Positions 25,400 to 34,562 of a DNA stretch of 64,000 nucleotides are shown here, one piece after another; the first letter of the stretch is position 1, and each line of letters starts with the position of its first letter. A model generated the notes under the pieces. It did not search any database. It was not told the DNA's origin and was given only the letters and a program-made list of their open reading frames with translations. Made by a program: the position numbers and the translations under genes. Source of the DNA: Metaclostridioides mangenotii (GTDB lineage: Bacteria > Bacillota > Clostridia > Peptostreptococcales > Peptostreptococcaceae); NCBI RefSeq assembly GCF_018917235.1, contig NZ_JAHLOF010000010.1, forward strand, positions 1-64,000, in the 5' to 3' direction.

Positions 25400-26449
25400 A
25401 TGAAGACAGCTATATATGAGATAAATGTAGATAATATAGATGAGCAAGATAAACAAAAGATTAAGGAGTTTGCCGGGCTTCTAAGAAAAGGTGAGACAGT
25501 TATATTTCCAACAGAAACTGTATACGGTCTAGGAGCTAACGCGTTAGATGAAAATGCTGTGGCAAAAATATATGAAGCAAAGGGAAGACCAAGTGACAAC
25601 CCTCTAATTGTTCATATATATGATAAAAAGGAAATATATGATTTAGCATCAGAGGTTAATGAAAATGCCAAAATAATAATGGATAAATTTTGGCCAGGGC
25701 CAATTACAATTATACTCAAAAAGAAAGATATAGTTCCAAATAGAACTAGTGGTGGTCTTGATACTGTGGCTATAAGGATGCCATCTCATAAAATTGCTAG
25801 GCAGGTGATTAAAGAGGCTGGAGTGCCTATAGCGGCTCCTTCTGCTAATATTTCGGGGAGACCTTCACCAACGAAAGCTAAACATGTAATAGATGAGATG
25901 ACAGGGCGTGTATCAGGGATACTTGCTGGTGATGATTGTAACTTTGGACTAGAATCAACTGTTGTAGACTTAACATCTAATATTCCGATGATACTAAGAC
26001 CTGGTAGTATTACTAAAGAAGATCTAGAGAAAGCGCTTGGACAAGTTGAAGTTGATCCATCATTAAATAAAAAATCGGATAATATTAAAGCCAAAGCTCC
26101 AGGCATGAAGTACACACATTATTCTCCAAATGCGGAAGTTTTTATTGTAGCTGGTGACAAAAAAGATGTGGTTAACAAGATTAATAATATGGTAAAATTG
26201 GATAAGGAAGAGGGCATGACTTCAGGTGTAATGTGCATTAATGACAGAAAAAAAGACTATGATGGAATAGTAATAGGACTTGGAGATACTTTAGAGGAAG
26301 TTGCAAGTCATTTATTTGATACTTTAATAGAGATGGACAAGCTCAAAGTTGACAAAATATATTCAGAGAATTTTCCGATAGATGGGGTTGGAAGAGCCAT
26401 AATGAATAGACTTCTAAAATCTGCGGGATATAAAATAATTAAAGCTTAA
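25400..26449 (+). CDS. tsaC: Threonylcarbamoyl-AMP synthase (Sua5 type)
   Basis: Makes threonylcarbamoyl-adenylate from threonine, bicarbonate and ATP, the first step of the t6A37 modification of ANN-decoding tRNAs. The 349-residue length indicates the two-domain Sua5 form: a YrdC catalytic domain (about 15–200, with Phe-Pro-Thr-Glu-Thr-Val-Tyr-Gly-Leu-Gly and the downstream Ser-Ala-Asn-Ile-Ser-Gly) and a C-terminal Rossmann-like domain. ATG 25400 follows AAGGTGGGG; the GTG inside that site is not the start. It is ywlC in B. subtilis nomenclature, in the same order ahead of ywlE and rpiB. Confidence 0.94.
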   Translation: MKTAIYEINVDNIDEQDKQKIKEFAGLLRKGETVIFPTETVYGLGANALDENAVAKIYEAKGRPSDNPLIVHIYDKKEIYDLASEVNENAKIIMDKFWPGPITIILKKKDIVPNRTSGGLDTVAIRMPSHKIARQVIKEAGVPIAAPSANISGRPSPTKAKHVIDEMTGRVSGILAGDDCNFGLESTVVDLTSNIPMILRPGSITKEDLEKALGQVEVDPSLNKKSDNIKAKAPGMKYTHYSPNAEVFIVAGDKKDVVNKINNMVKLDKEEGMTSGVMCINDRKKDYDGIVIGLGDTLEEVASHLFDTLIEMDKLKVDKIYSENFPIDGVGRAIMNRLLKSAGYKIIKA

Positions 26450-26463
26450 AAGGAGTGGTATAT

Positions 26464-26913
26464 TTGAATATATTAGTAGTATGTACAGGAAATACATGTA
26501 GAAGCCCTATGGCTGAGAGATTGTTAAAGGAAGCAATTGAAAATTCGGGTAAAAATATAAAAGATTACAATGTATATTCTGCAGGATTATCTACTGCAAA
26601 TGGAATGAGGGCATCTGAAAATTCAATAAAAATATTGAGAGATAGAAATATTGATTTATCTAACCATAAAAGTACTGAATTAACAGAAGATCTTTTAAAT
26701 AAATCTGATCTAATTTTAACTATGACTAAAACTCATAAAAAATTTTTAGTACAAGCTGTTCCTAAATGTATAAATAAAGTGTATACTTTTAGAGAGTTTG
26801 CTGATCTTGGGGAAAGTGATATTTCAGATCCGTATGGCGGAGATTTAGAAACTTACAAAATTACTTACAATGAGATTAAAGAATCAGTAGATAAAATAAT
26901 TGAAAAAATATAA
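26464..26913 (+). CDS. ywlE: Low-molecular-weight protein phosphatase, probable protein-arginine phosphatase (YwlE)
   Basis: Cysteine phosphatase of 149 residues with the phosphate loop Cys7-Thr-Gly-Asn-Thr-Cys12-Arg13-Ser and the general-acid Asp of Ser-Asp-Pro-Tyr-Gly-Gly near residue 122. Thr11 in the loop, in place of the bulkier residue of tyrosine phosphatases, is the feature that makes B. subtilis YwlE arginine-specific. If so it reverses McsB-type arginine phosphorylation that tags proteins for ClpCP. The TTG start at 26464 follows AAAGGAGTGG. Neighbours tsaC and rpiB repeat the B. subtilis order. Confidence 0.9.
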   Translation: MNILVVCTGNTCRSPMAERLLKEAIENSGKNIKDYNVYSAGLSTANGMRASENSIKILRDRNIDLSNHKSTELTEDLLNKSDLILTMTKTHKKFLVQAVPKCINKVYTFREFADLGESDISDPYGGDLETYKITYNEIKESVDKIIEKI

Positions 26914-26931
26914 TTTCTGGAGGTCAATAAA

Positions 26932-27384
26932 GTGAAAATTGGACTTGGAAGCGATCATGGAGGCTATAATTTAAAAAAAGAAATAATAGCACACTTAGAG
27001 AAAAAAGGAATCGAATGTGTAGATTTTGGAACAAAAAATAATATTGATTCAGTAGATTACCCTATTTATGGAGAAAAAGTTGCTGAAGCGGTAGTTTCAA
27101 AAGACGTAGATTATGGTATACTATGCTGTGGTACTGGTATAGGTATATCCCTTGCTGCAAATAAAATTCCTGGTATTAGATGTGTAGTTGTATCTGACAC
27201 ATTTTCAGCAAAGATGTCAAAGGCTCATAATGACGCTAATATGTTGTCATTAGGTGAGAGGGTACTCGGCAAAGGACTAGCTCTTGAGATAGTAGACGCA
27301 TGGATAGAAACAGAATTCGAAGGCGGTAGACACGAAAAGAGGGTCAATATAATTAAATCAATAGAAGAAAAATATAACAAATAA
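26932..27384 (+). CDS. rpiB: Ribose-5-phosphate isomerase B
   Basis: Interconverts ribose-5-phosphate and ribulose-5-phosphate in the pentose phosphate pathway. The 150 residues start with Gly-Ser-Asp-His-Gly-Gly (6–11) and contain the catalytic Cys66 in Cys-Gly-Thr-Gly-Ile-Gly, with Asn and Arg substrate contacts downstream. GTG start after CTGGAGGTC. It is followed 15 bases later by upp. The split transketolase in this window (42778–44530) would act in the same pathway. Confidence 0.95.
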   Translation: MKIGLGSDHGGYNLKKEIIAHLEKKGIECVDFGTKNNIDSVDYPIYGEKVAEAVVSKDVDYGILCCGTGIGISLAANKIPGIRCVVVSDTFSAKMSKAHNDANMLSLGERVLGKGLALEIVDAWIETEFEGGRHEKRVNIIKSIEEKYNK

Positions 27385-27399
27385 TAGGAGGAATAAAAA

Positions 27400-28029
27400 A
27401 TGGGAAAAGTAACAGAAACAAATCATCCACTAATTCAACACAAATTAACTTTTATGAGAGACATAAATACGGGATCAAAAGATTTCAGAGAGCTATTAAC
27501 AGAAATAACAATGTTAATGGGATATGAGATAACAAAGGACATGCAGTTAAGTGATGTTGAAATTGAGACTCCTATGGGACTAACAAAATCAAAAGTAATA
27601 TCAGGAAAAAAATTAGCTATAATACCAATACTTAGAGCTGGTTTAGGAATGGTAGACGGGTTAGTAAATTTAATACCAGCAGCTAAAGTAGGCCATGTAG
27701 GTCTTTACAGAGACCCAGAAACACTAAAGCCACATGAGTACTACTGTAAACTTCCAGAAGATATAGGATCAAGAGAATTACTTGTAGTAGATCCTATGTT
27801 AGCAACAGGTGGTTCGGCAGTTGCTGCGATAGATGTTCTTAAAGGTTATGGAGCTAAGTGTATAAAATTAGTTAACTTAGTTGCAGCTCCAGAAGGTATT
27901 GAAGAAGTTCATAAGTATCATCCTGATGTTGATATTTATGTTGCTGCGATAGATGAGAAATTAAACGATCATGGATATATAGTTCCTGGTTTAGGCGATG
28001 CTGGGGATAGATTATTCGGTACTAAGTAG
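27400..28029 (+). CDS. upp: Uracil phosphoribosyltransferase
   Basis: Salvages uracil to UMP with PRPP. The 209 residues match the family length; the PRPP-binding loop Asp-Pro-Met-Leu-Ala-Thr-Gly-Gly-Ser lies near 130–138 and the uracil-binding [12 protein letters not shown] near the C-terminus. ATG after TAGGAGGAA. It ends the unit starting at the ZIP gene, with a terminator after it. In B. subtilis upp sits next to the atp operon; here yqeB and the deaminase gene lie between. Confidence 0.97.
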   Translation: MGKVTETNHPLIQHKLTFMRDINTGSKDFRELLTEITMLMGYEITKDMQLSDVEIETPMGLTKSKVISGKKLAIIPILRAGLGMVDGLVNLIPAAKVGHVGLYRDPETLKPHEYYCKLPEDIGSRELLVVDPMLATGGSAVAAIDVLKGYGAKCIKLVNLVAAPEGIEEVHKYHPDVDIYVAAIDEKLNDHGYIVPGLGDAGDRLFGTK

Positions 28030-28051
28030 ATATCGTAAAGTTTAAAATGGT

Positions 28052-28096
28052 AAACCTGTATTGAATTGAGATTAGACAATTTGATACAGGTTTTTA
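28052..28096 (+). terminator. Terminator after upp
   Basis: AAACCTGTAT (28052–28061) pairs with ATACAGGTTT (28084–28093) and continues into T's. Confidence 0.85.
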
Positions 28097-28473
28097 TTTT
28101 ATAAATATTGGTTATTTATTTTATGTAATTTAATTTATCAAGACCATATTGCTAACTATAATCCTATAAGCAATTATGTTAGAGTAGAAAGCAACTCCTT
28201 TACCACTCTCTGTCTTAAAAAAAGTAGAATCATGTTGAAAAATAAGTTCTAGAAAAAATTAATGTATCTTTAACATAAATTTAGTTGATTTATGTAAGAA
28301 CAAAGAATATAATATTTGAGATAAATGCATATAATATGTAAATATTTCTCAAAATAAATTTATCAAATCGATAAAATTCTTGATATGAGAAATGTATATA
28401 GATTAAATTTAACCAAATATTAATGAAAGCAAGTATTTTGCAAGTTTTTGTAGATTTATCAAATAATTAAAGT
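28096..28473. other. Gene-free region upstream of yqeB
   Basis: No gene is visible in about 380 bases of AT-rich DNA. An inverted repeat TTTATC-N5-GATAAA at 28359–28375, a second TTTATCAAAT at 28455–28464, and GCAA/TTGC half-sites near 28430–28442 could be upstream activator sites for the sigma-54 promoter that follows. Confidence 0.4.
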
Positions 28474-28489
28474 TGGCATATAATTTGCT
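28474..28489 (+). promoter_or_regulatory. Sigma-54 (RpoN) promoter
   Basis: The 16-mer TGGCATATAATTTGCT has the invariant GG (28475–28476) and GC (28487–28488) exactly 10 bases apart, and matches the consensus TGGCAC-N5-TTGCW at all but one defined position. No sigma-A promoter with proper spacing is seen here. Transcription should start about 12 bases after the GC, roughly 80 bases ahead of yqeB. Confidence 0.72.
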
Positions 28490-28579
28490 AGTATATTAAG
28501 TGGATAAATAATATATTAACAAAAAAATATAAACTTTAAGTTTTGAAATTTGATGAATGAACTAATAGAGGTGAAAAAA

Positions 28580-29398
28580 TTGAGCCGTATAGTAGTAGTA
28601 AGAGGTGCAGGGGATTTATCAACTGCAGTTATTCATAAGTTGCACAAAAGTGGCTATAAGGTAATAGCATTGGAAATTGAAAAACCACAGGCGATACGTC
28701 GACAAGTTTCTTTTTGTGAAGCTGTGTACGAAGGTGAAGTAGAGGTCGAAGGTGTAAGATGTAAGTTGTGTGATGATTTAGATGAGATAAAAAGTGTTTT
28801 AGATGATGAGAAAGTTCCATTAATAATTGACCCACAATGTCAAACGTTGTCAAAAATTCAACCAGATGTACTTGTAGATGCTATTATTGCGAAGTATAAT
28901 GTTGGTACCAATATGTCTATGGCGCAGACTACAATAGCTCTAGGACCGGGATTTTGCGCTGGAAAAGATGTCGATATGGTTATAGAGACTATGAGAGGAC
29001 ATAACCTTGGAAGGATAATAACGAATGGGTATGCAATGGCAAATACAGGCGAACCAGGAGCAATAGGAGGGTTTACAAAAGAAAGAGTTATGTACGCAAG
29101 TTGCGAAGGTATTATTGAAAACGTTTCCAAAGTTGGAGATGTTGTAGAAAAAGACCAACTACTTGCATATATAAGAAACGATGAGACTGGTGAAAAACAC
29201 GAAATTAGAGCAACAATTGATGGTGTATTAAGAGGACTATTAAAAGATGGGTTATATGTAAAAAATAAACTGAAAATTTCGGATATAGACCCGAGAGCAA
29301 ACGAAGTAAAAAATTCGTTTACTATTTCTGATAAAGGAAGATGTATAGCTGGAGGAGTATTAGAAGCTATTCTTAGAAGAAAAATTTTGCCATATTAA
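28580..29398 (+). CDS. yqeB: YqeB-family protein (selenium-dependent molybdenum hydroxylase system)
   Basis: Member of the EF2563/YqeB family, found with selenium-dependent molybdenum hydroxylases (xanthine dehydrogenase-like enzymes) and thought to help mature their cofactor; the reaction is unknown. The 272 residues open with a Rossmann-like strand and Arg-Gly-Ala-Gly-Asp-Leu-Ser-Thr, contain Ala-Leu-Gly-Pro-Gly-Phe near 120 and Asn-Thr-Gly-Glu-Pro-Gly near 155, and end in a beta-rich domain resembling a lipoyl/biotinyl carrier fold. TTG 28580 follows AGAGGTG; an in-frame TTG 30 bases earlier precedes that site. No hydroxylase genes are adjacent, so the gene is a lone member here, driven by the sigma-54 promoter. 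Confidence 0.85.
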   Translation: MSRIVVVRGAGDLSTAVIHKLHKSGYKVIALEIEKPQAIRRQVSFCEAVYEGEVEVEGVRCKLCDDLDEIKSVLDDEKVPLIIDPQCQTLSKIQPDVLVDAIIAKYNVGTNMSMAQTTIALGPGFCAGKDVDMVIETMRGHNLGRIITNGYAMANTGEPGAIGGFTKERVMYASCEGIIENVSKVGDVVEKDQLLAYIRNDETGEKHEIRATIDGVLRGLLKDGLYVKNKLKISDIDPRANEVKNSFTISDKGRCIAGGVLEAILRRKILPY

Positions 29399-29511
29399 AG
29401 TGAATTATGTAGATAAATATGTCGAAAAATGCAAGTTTATGGTTTTCCTATGCAAATTGTATCAAAATATTAATTATTACGTATAAAAAGTATACTCAAA
29501 TTTTTTTAAGG

Positions 29512-29520
29512 TGTTATAAT
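29512..29520 (+). promoter_or_regulatory. Extended -10 promoter of the dCMP deaminase gene
   Basis: TGT followed by consensus TATAAT (29515–29520), about 90 bases ahead of the start codon; the -35 is poor, as is usual for extended -10 promoters. Confidence 0.5.
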
Positions 29521-29609
29521 ATTTATTATTAGCTTTTTAATTCAATATGAATAATTAAAATTTATTTTAATATTCATACATAATACACCAATAGAGGAGT
29601 TGATTATAC

Positions 29610-30050
29610 GTGAGGCCATCATGGGATGAATATTTTATGGAGATAGCAGAGGTAGTAAAGACTAGATCAACTTGCATAAGAAGGCAGGTAGGGGCTGTAA
29701 TAGTTAAAGAAAAGCAAATACTTACTACAGGATATAATGGAGCTCCAAAGGGAATCGGACATTGTGATACAAGAGGTTGTCCAAAAGCACAAATGAATAT
29801 ACCGTCTGGACAAGGGCACGAATTATGTATAGCGCTCCACGCAGAGCAAAATGCTATAGTACAAGCTGCATACCATGGAATTAGTATTAAAGATTCTGTA
29901 ATGTATGTAACTACTAAGCCATGCATTTTATGCGCAAAAATGTGTATAAATGCAGGAATCAGAAAAATAATATACAAAGGTGATTACCCAGATGATTTAT
30001 CCACGGAATTATTAGAAGAAGCAGGTGTAGAACTTATACAGTTTAAATAA
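29610..30050 (+). CDS. dCMP deaminase (ComEB-like)
   Basis: Zinc-dependent deaminase that probably converts dCMP to dUMP, feeding dTMP synthesis. The 146 residues hold the zinc/catalytic His77-Ala-Glu79 and Pro104-Cys105-x-x-Cys108 motifs of the cytidine/deoxycytidylate deaminase superfamily, plus an extra Cys/His-containing insertion (His51-Cys-Asp-x-x-Gly-Cys57) typical of dCMP deaminases. GTG start after GAGGAGTTG. It is a single gene between yqeB and the atp operon. Confidence 0.92.
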   Translation: MRPSWDEYFMEIAEVVKTRSTCIRRQVGAVIVKEKQILTTGYNGAPKGIGHCDTRGCPKAQMNIPSGQGHELCIALHAEQNAIVQAAYHGISIKDSVMYVTTKPCILCAKMCINAGIRKIIYKGDYPDDLSTELLEEAGVELIQFK

Positions 30051-30135
30051 TAAAATAGTATTTAAAATTACATAATTAATTTACATGTTTTAGTTAAACT
30101 GGTTAAAATAAATTAATTAATATTAATTAAAAAAC

Positions 30136-30164
30136 TTGAAAAAAACTATATTGTGTTCTATAAT
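30136..30164 (+). promoter_or_regulatory. Promoter of the atp operon
   Basis: TTGAAA (30136–30141) and TATAAT (30159–30164) with exactly 17 bp between them; transcription should start near 30171, about 60 bases ahead of atpZ. Confidence 0.82.
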
Positions 30165-30230
30165 AAAATAATTTATTCGGGTATTAAATTATTTTAAAAA
30201 ACTCTCTCTAGTGGAAAGGTAGCATTACTT

Positions 30231-30455
30231 ATGGATGGAAAGAAGCGAAGAGAAATCTTGAGGGCACTGTCTTTAATAACACAACTGGGGTTGACTATCG
30301 CAGTGTGTATAGTAGGATGTACTTTAGTAGGAAGATTCTTAGATGCTAAGTTTGATACTAGCCCCATACTTACAATAATATTTTTAATATTAGGTGTTGG
30401 AGGAGCATTTAGTAGTTCATATAAAACTTTGATAGTATTCACAAAAAGGAAGTGA
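30231..30455 (+). CDS. atpZ: AtpZ/AtpI-family small membrane protein
   Basis: First gene of the ATP synthase operon. The 74 residues form two membrane helices (about 14–34 and 44–64) with the Gly-x-x-Leu-Gly/Asp loop characteristic of AtpZ. AtpZ, with AtpI, has been linked to divalent cation supply and to c-ring assembly. The ATG is preceded by a weak GGAAAGG site. It ends 4 bases before atpI. Confidence 0.85.
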   Translation: MDGKKRREILRALSLITQLGLTIAVCIVGCTLVGRFLDAKFDTSPILTIIFLILGVGGAFSSSYKTLIVFTKRK

Positions 30456-30459
30456 TAAT

Positions 30460-30864
30460 TTGGATGCAAAATTAGCTGCTCAAGTGAAATGGGTTACAAA
30501 GGGAATAGTAGTATTTGATATTATTATTATTGCAATTTTAGTTATAACAGGTAATTTTAGTGGACCAATGGTAACTAGTATTATATTTGGAAGTCTAATT
30601 GCCATGTTAAACTTCAGACTACTCGCTATAAACATCGAACGATCTTTATCGCCTGAGGTTGCCTCTAAATTTAAATCCCAACTTAAAAGTTCATTTGGGT
30701 ATGTTACTAGGATGGCGATAAGTATAGCAGTCTTATTTGTTTCAGTTAAGGCTCCTCATTTAAATGTTTTTGGATCAGCATTGGGACTAGTAAGTCCACA
30801 ATTTGTTATATTTATTAAGAAATTATTAATAGATAAATTTACAGAAAGGAGGAGTAGAGCATGA
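30460..30864 (+). CDS. atpI: ATP synthase subunit I
   Basis: Hydrophobic 134-residue protein with about four membrane helices and the AtpI-typical Asn-Phe-Arg-Leu-Leu segment after helix 2. It assists c-ring assembly. The start is TTG after AAAGGAAGTG. The stop overlaps the atpB ATG by 4 bases. Sequence conservation in this family is low, so the call leans on operon position. Confidence 0.88.
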   Translation: MDAKLAAQVKWVTKGIVVFDIIIIAILVITGNFSGPMVTSIIFGSLIAMLNFRLLAINIERSLSPEVASKFKSQLKSSFGYVTRMAISIAVLFVSVKAPHLNVFGSALGLVSPQFVIFIKKLLIDKFTERRSRA

Positions 30865-31571
30865 ATTATCAAGCAAAATATATACTTAGAATTGGTGATT
30901 TTTGGCTAAGTGAGACTGTAATAGTCAGTTGGATTATCATAGCTTTTCTGGCTATTGCATCTTATCTTTTAACTAGAAATCTTAAAAAAGATCCTACAAG
31001 CAAAGTTCAGGTTTTTTTAGAATTTGCAATAACATCACTTAATAAGCTGGTCAAAGAAACAATGGGAGAAAGAGCAATAAAAACACTGCCATTTATAATT
31101 CCTTATATATGTAGTTTGTTCTTATTCTTTTTATTCTCGAACATCATAGGGCTTGTGGGTCTTAGATCGCCTACAGTAGATTTAGATACTACACTTGCGT
31201 GGGCAACAATAACAGTTGTTATGATTTATTACACAGCTCTAAAAAACAAAGGTATGGGATTTTTCAAAGGATTTATAGATCCAGTGCCGATATTCTTACC
31301 TATCAATATAGTTGGTGAGATAGCAAGACCAATATCATTGAGTTTCCGTCCCTTTGGTAATATAATGGGAGGAACTATAATAATGAGTTTAGTGTATCAA
31401 TTCTTAGGCTATCTGTCTACGTTGATACCTAATGTAACTATCCCATTTGGTCAATTAGTAATTCCGGTTCCACTACATTTATACTTTGATATCTTTGCGG
31501 GATGTCTACAGGCATTTATATTTATAATGCTTACAATGGTATTTGTGGGATCTGAAGCAGAAGTAGAGTAA
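30861..31571 (+). CDS. atpB: ATP synthase F0 subunit a
   Basis: Membrane stator of the ion channel. The 236 residues form five to six helices; the essential arginine that faces the c-ring is Arg163 in Leu-Ser-Phe-Arg-Pro-Phe-Gly-Asn, where most relatives have Arg-Leu-Phe-Gly-Asn. The final helices carry His-Leu-Tyr-Phe-Asp-Ile-Phe-Ala-Gly. It is translationally coupled to atpI, with atpE 52 bases downstream. Confidence 0.96.
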   Translation: MNYQAKYILRIGDFWLSETVIVSWIIIAFLAIASYLLTRNLKKDPTSKVQVFLEFAITSLNKLVKETMGERAIKTLPFIIPYICSLFLFFLFSNIIGLVGLRSPTVDLDTTLAWATITVVMIYYTALKNKGMGFFKGFIDPVPIFLPINIVGEIARPISLSFRPFGNIMGGTIIMSLVYQFLGYLSTLIPNVTIPFGQLVIPVPLHLYFDIFAGCLQAFIFIMLTMVFVGSEAEVE

Positions 31572-31593
31572 TTTTCAATAATATAAAAAATAA

Positions 31594-31875
<282 letters not shown>

Positions 31876-31976
31876 GAATAAGCAATTATTTAAGGGTTAG
31901 GTCGTAGCTTATTATCAATTATACTTTCAATTGGTAAATCAAATCACAAGCTATATTTCAAGGAAGGAGGCTTATA

Positions 31977-32477
31977 ATGGAGCTTAAGCCATTGGTAACT
32001 TTATCAGCAGAATACTTTTTTCAGATTTTCAATACATTCTTAGTATTCTTCATTATAAATAAGCTTTTATACAAGCCAGTTATGAAAATAATTGAAGCTA
32101 GAGAAAAAGATGTACAAGCTAATATAACTGAAGGTGAAAAGAATAGAGCTGAAGGTATATCGCTTAAAAAGGAATACGAAGAAAAAGTTGGGCTTGCTAA
32201 GAGAGAAGGTCAAGAGATCATCAAACAAGCTACTCTTAGAGCAGAAAGCAAGTCTGAGGAATTAGTTAACGAAGCTAAACAAGAAGCAGCACATATTAAA
32301 GAAAAGGCTAGCGAAGAAATAGCAAAAGAAAGACAAAAAGCTATGAATGATATTAAAGCAAGTGTATCTGATATAGCGTTACTTGCGGCGGCTAAAGTTA
32401 TCGAAAAAGATATAGATAAGGCAAAACATGAAGAGCTTATTAACAACTTTATTAATGAGGTAGGGGAAGCTAAATGA
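31977..32477 (+). CDS. atpF: ATP synthase F0 subunit b
   Basis: Peripheral stalk subunit of 166 residues: one N-terminal membrane helix (about 8–28), then a long Ala/Lys/Glu-rich coiled coil dimerisation region and a C-terminal delta-binding end. ATG after AAGGAGG. The stop overlaps the atpH start by 4 bases. Confidence 0.96.
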   Translation: MELKPLVTLSAEYFFQIFNTFLVFFIINKLLYKPVMKIIEAREKDVQANITEGEKNRAEGISLKKEYEEKVGLAKREGQEIIKQATLRAESKSEELVNEAKQEAAHIKEKASEEIAKERQKAMNDIKASVSDIALLAAAKVIEKDIDKAKHEELINNFINEVGEAK

Positions 32478-33016
32478 TAAATGTGGTAGCAAGTAGATAT
32501 GCTGAAGCCCTATTTCAAATAGGTGAAGAAGAAAACTCATCAAATGTATTGTACAAAGAACTCAATGAAGTTCTAGATTCAATTAAATCTAGCAATGAGT
32601 TAACTAAAGCTTTAAAATCGCCTTTAGTAGCCAAACAAGAAAAAAAGAATCTGTTAAATATAGTTTTTTCAGATCAGATAAGTAACAATGTAAAAAACTT
32701 TTTAAAAATTTTAGTAGACAAAGATAGAATAGTCTGTCTTGAGGACATTAGAGATTCTTATAAAGAGTTGATAAATGAAAAAAATAATATACTTGAAGGT
32801 AAAGCTATAAGCGCTATCGCAATGAGTGAAACTGAATTGAATGAACTTCAAACTAAACTTTCAAGTAAATACAATAAAAATGTTATATTAGAGAATATAG
32901 TTGATGAGACTATACTAGGAGGAGTTCTAGTTAGACTTGGAAATGAAGAGATAGATGGAACTATAAAAACTCGCTTGAGTAATTTAAGAGAACAACTATC
33001 TCAAGTTATATCTTAA
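32474..33016 (+). CDS. atpH: ATP synthase F1 subunit delta
   Basis: Connects the peripheral stalk to the alpha3beta3 head. The 180 residues start with the helical domain (Ala-Ser-Arg-Tyr-Ala-Glu-Ala-Leu-Phe) and end with the family motif [10 protein letters not shown]. Coupled to atpF by an ATGA overlap. Confidence 0.96.
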   Translation: MINVVASRYAEALFQIGEEENSSNVLYKELNEVLDSIKSSNELTKALKSPLVAKQEKKNLLNIVFSDQISNNVKNFLKILVDKDRIVCLEDIRDSYKELINEKNNILEGKAISAIAMSETELNELQTKLSSKYNKNVILENIVDETILGGVLVRLGNEEIDGTIKTRLSNLREQLSQVIS

Positions 33017-33032
33017 GAATGGCGGTGAACCC

Positions 33033-34535
33033 ATGAACTTAAAACCTGAAGAGATAAGTTCTATAATAAAGCAACAGATAAAGGACTATGAAAATAAAAT
33101 TGAATTGACAGACACTGGGAGTGTTCTAACAGTTGGTGACGGTATTGCTAGTGTTTATGGATTAGAGAAAGCAATGTCTGGAGAACTATTAGAATTCCCA
33201 GGAGAAGTATATGGTATGGCACTAAACCTTGAAGAAGAAGTTGTAGGTGCCGTTATACTTGGCGATGATGATGGAATCAAAGAGGGTGACATTGTCAAAA
33301 GAACAGGTAAAGTAGTTGAGGTTCCTGTTGGTAACGGATTAATAGGTAGAGTTGTAAATTCACTTGGCCAACCTATAGATGGTAAAGGACATATTGAATA
33401 CGAAAAAACTAGACCAGTAGAATCTGAAGCACCAGGTATAATAGATAGAAAATCAGTATTTGAGCCACTACAAACAGGTATCAAATCTATAGACTCTATG
33501 ATTCCTATAGGAAAGGGACAAAGAGAGCTTATAATTGGGGATAGACAAACAGGTAAATCTTCAATAGTCATAGATACGATACTTAATCAAAAGAACAAAG
33601 ATGTTATTTGTATATATGTAGCAATTGGACAAAAACGTTCAACAGTTGCGCAATTAGTTAACACTTTAGAAAAAGGTGGGGCTATGGATTACACGATAGT
33701 TGTATCAGCTACAGCTTCTGAATCTGCACCACTACAATATATAGCACCTTATGCTGGAGCAGCTATGGGTGAAGAATTTATGTACAATGGTAAACATGTA
33801 CTTATAGTATATGATGACTTAAGTAAGCAAGCAGTTGCATACAGAGAGATGTCTCTATTACTTAGAAGACCACCAGGTCGTGAAGCTTATCCAGGAGACG
33901 TATTCTACTTACACTCTAGACTACTAGAGAGAGCAGCTAAATTATCTGATGAATTAGGTGGGGGGTCAATGACTGCCATACCTGTCATAGAAACTCAAGC
34001 TGGTGATGTTTCTGCTTATATACCTACTAATGTTATATCTATAACAGATGGTCAAATATATTTACAGCCAGAATTATTCTACTCTGGAGTTAGACCAGCG
34101 GTTGACCCTGGTATATCTGTATCAAGGGTTGGAGGTTCTGCGCAAATAAAAGCAATGAAGAAAGTTGCAGGTACATTAAAACTTGCATATTCACAATATA
34201 GAGAGCTAGCAGCATTCTCTCAATTCGGATCTGACTTAGATGAAGATACGAAGAAGAGACTTGCTCAAGGGGAAAGAATTGTTGAGATCTTAAAACAAGA
34301 TGAGCATAAACCTATCAGTGTTGAGAATCAAGTTATGATAATCTATGCTGTAATCAACAACTTCCTAGAAGATATAGAAATAAAAGATATACCTAGATTT
34401 GAGTCTGAATTATATAGATTCGTAAACGACAATTATCCAGAGATATCAGCACAAATATTAGCAGGAGAAGACTTCGCTTCTAAATTAACAGATGCAATAA
34501 AAGATTTCAAAGGAAAATTTGTTGTTGAAGCGTAA
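33033..34535 (+). CDS. atpA: ATP synthase F1 subunit alpha
   Basis: Non-catalytic nucleotide-binding subunit, 500 residues. The phosphate loop Gly-Asp-Arg-Gln-Thr-Gly-Lys-Ser is at about 169–176, and the arginine-finger region Val-Ser-Arg-Val-Gly-Gly-Ser-Ala-Gln is near 363. Full length, with the usual ATG after GGCGGTG, and followed by atpG 27 bases downstream. Confidence 0.97.
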   Translation: MNLKPEEISSIIKQQIKDYENKIELTDTGSVLTVGDGIASVYGLEKAMSGELLEFPGEVYGMALNLEEEVVGAVILGDDDGIKEGDIVKRTGKVVEVPVGNGLIGRVVNSLGQPIDGKGHIEYEKTRPVESEAPGIIDRKSVFEPLQTGIKSIDSMIPIGKGQRELIIGDRQTGKSSIVIDTILNQKNKDVICIYVAIGQKRSTVAQLVNTLEKGGAMDYTIVVSATASESAPLQYIAPYAGAAMGEEFMYNGKHVLIVYDDLSKQAVAYREMSLLLRRPPGREAYPGDVFYLHSRLLERAAKLSDELGGGSMTAIPVIETQAGDVSAYIPTNVISITDGQIYLQPELFYSGVRPAVDPGISVSRVGGSAQIKAMKKVAGTLKLAYSQYRELAAFSQFGSDLDEDTKKRLAQGERIVEILKQDEHKPISVENQVMIIYAVINNFLEDIEIKDIPRFESELYRFVNDNYPEISAQILAGEDFASKLTDAIKDFKGKFVVEA

Positions 34536-34562
34536 TCCTTTTTAAAAAAGGAGGTAAAGTAA

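Noticed and set aside
28580..29398. Selenocysteine codon in yqeB
   Set aside because: The family serves selenium enzymes, but the reading frame has no internal TGA and no need for one.
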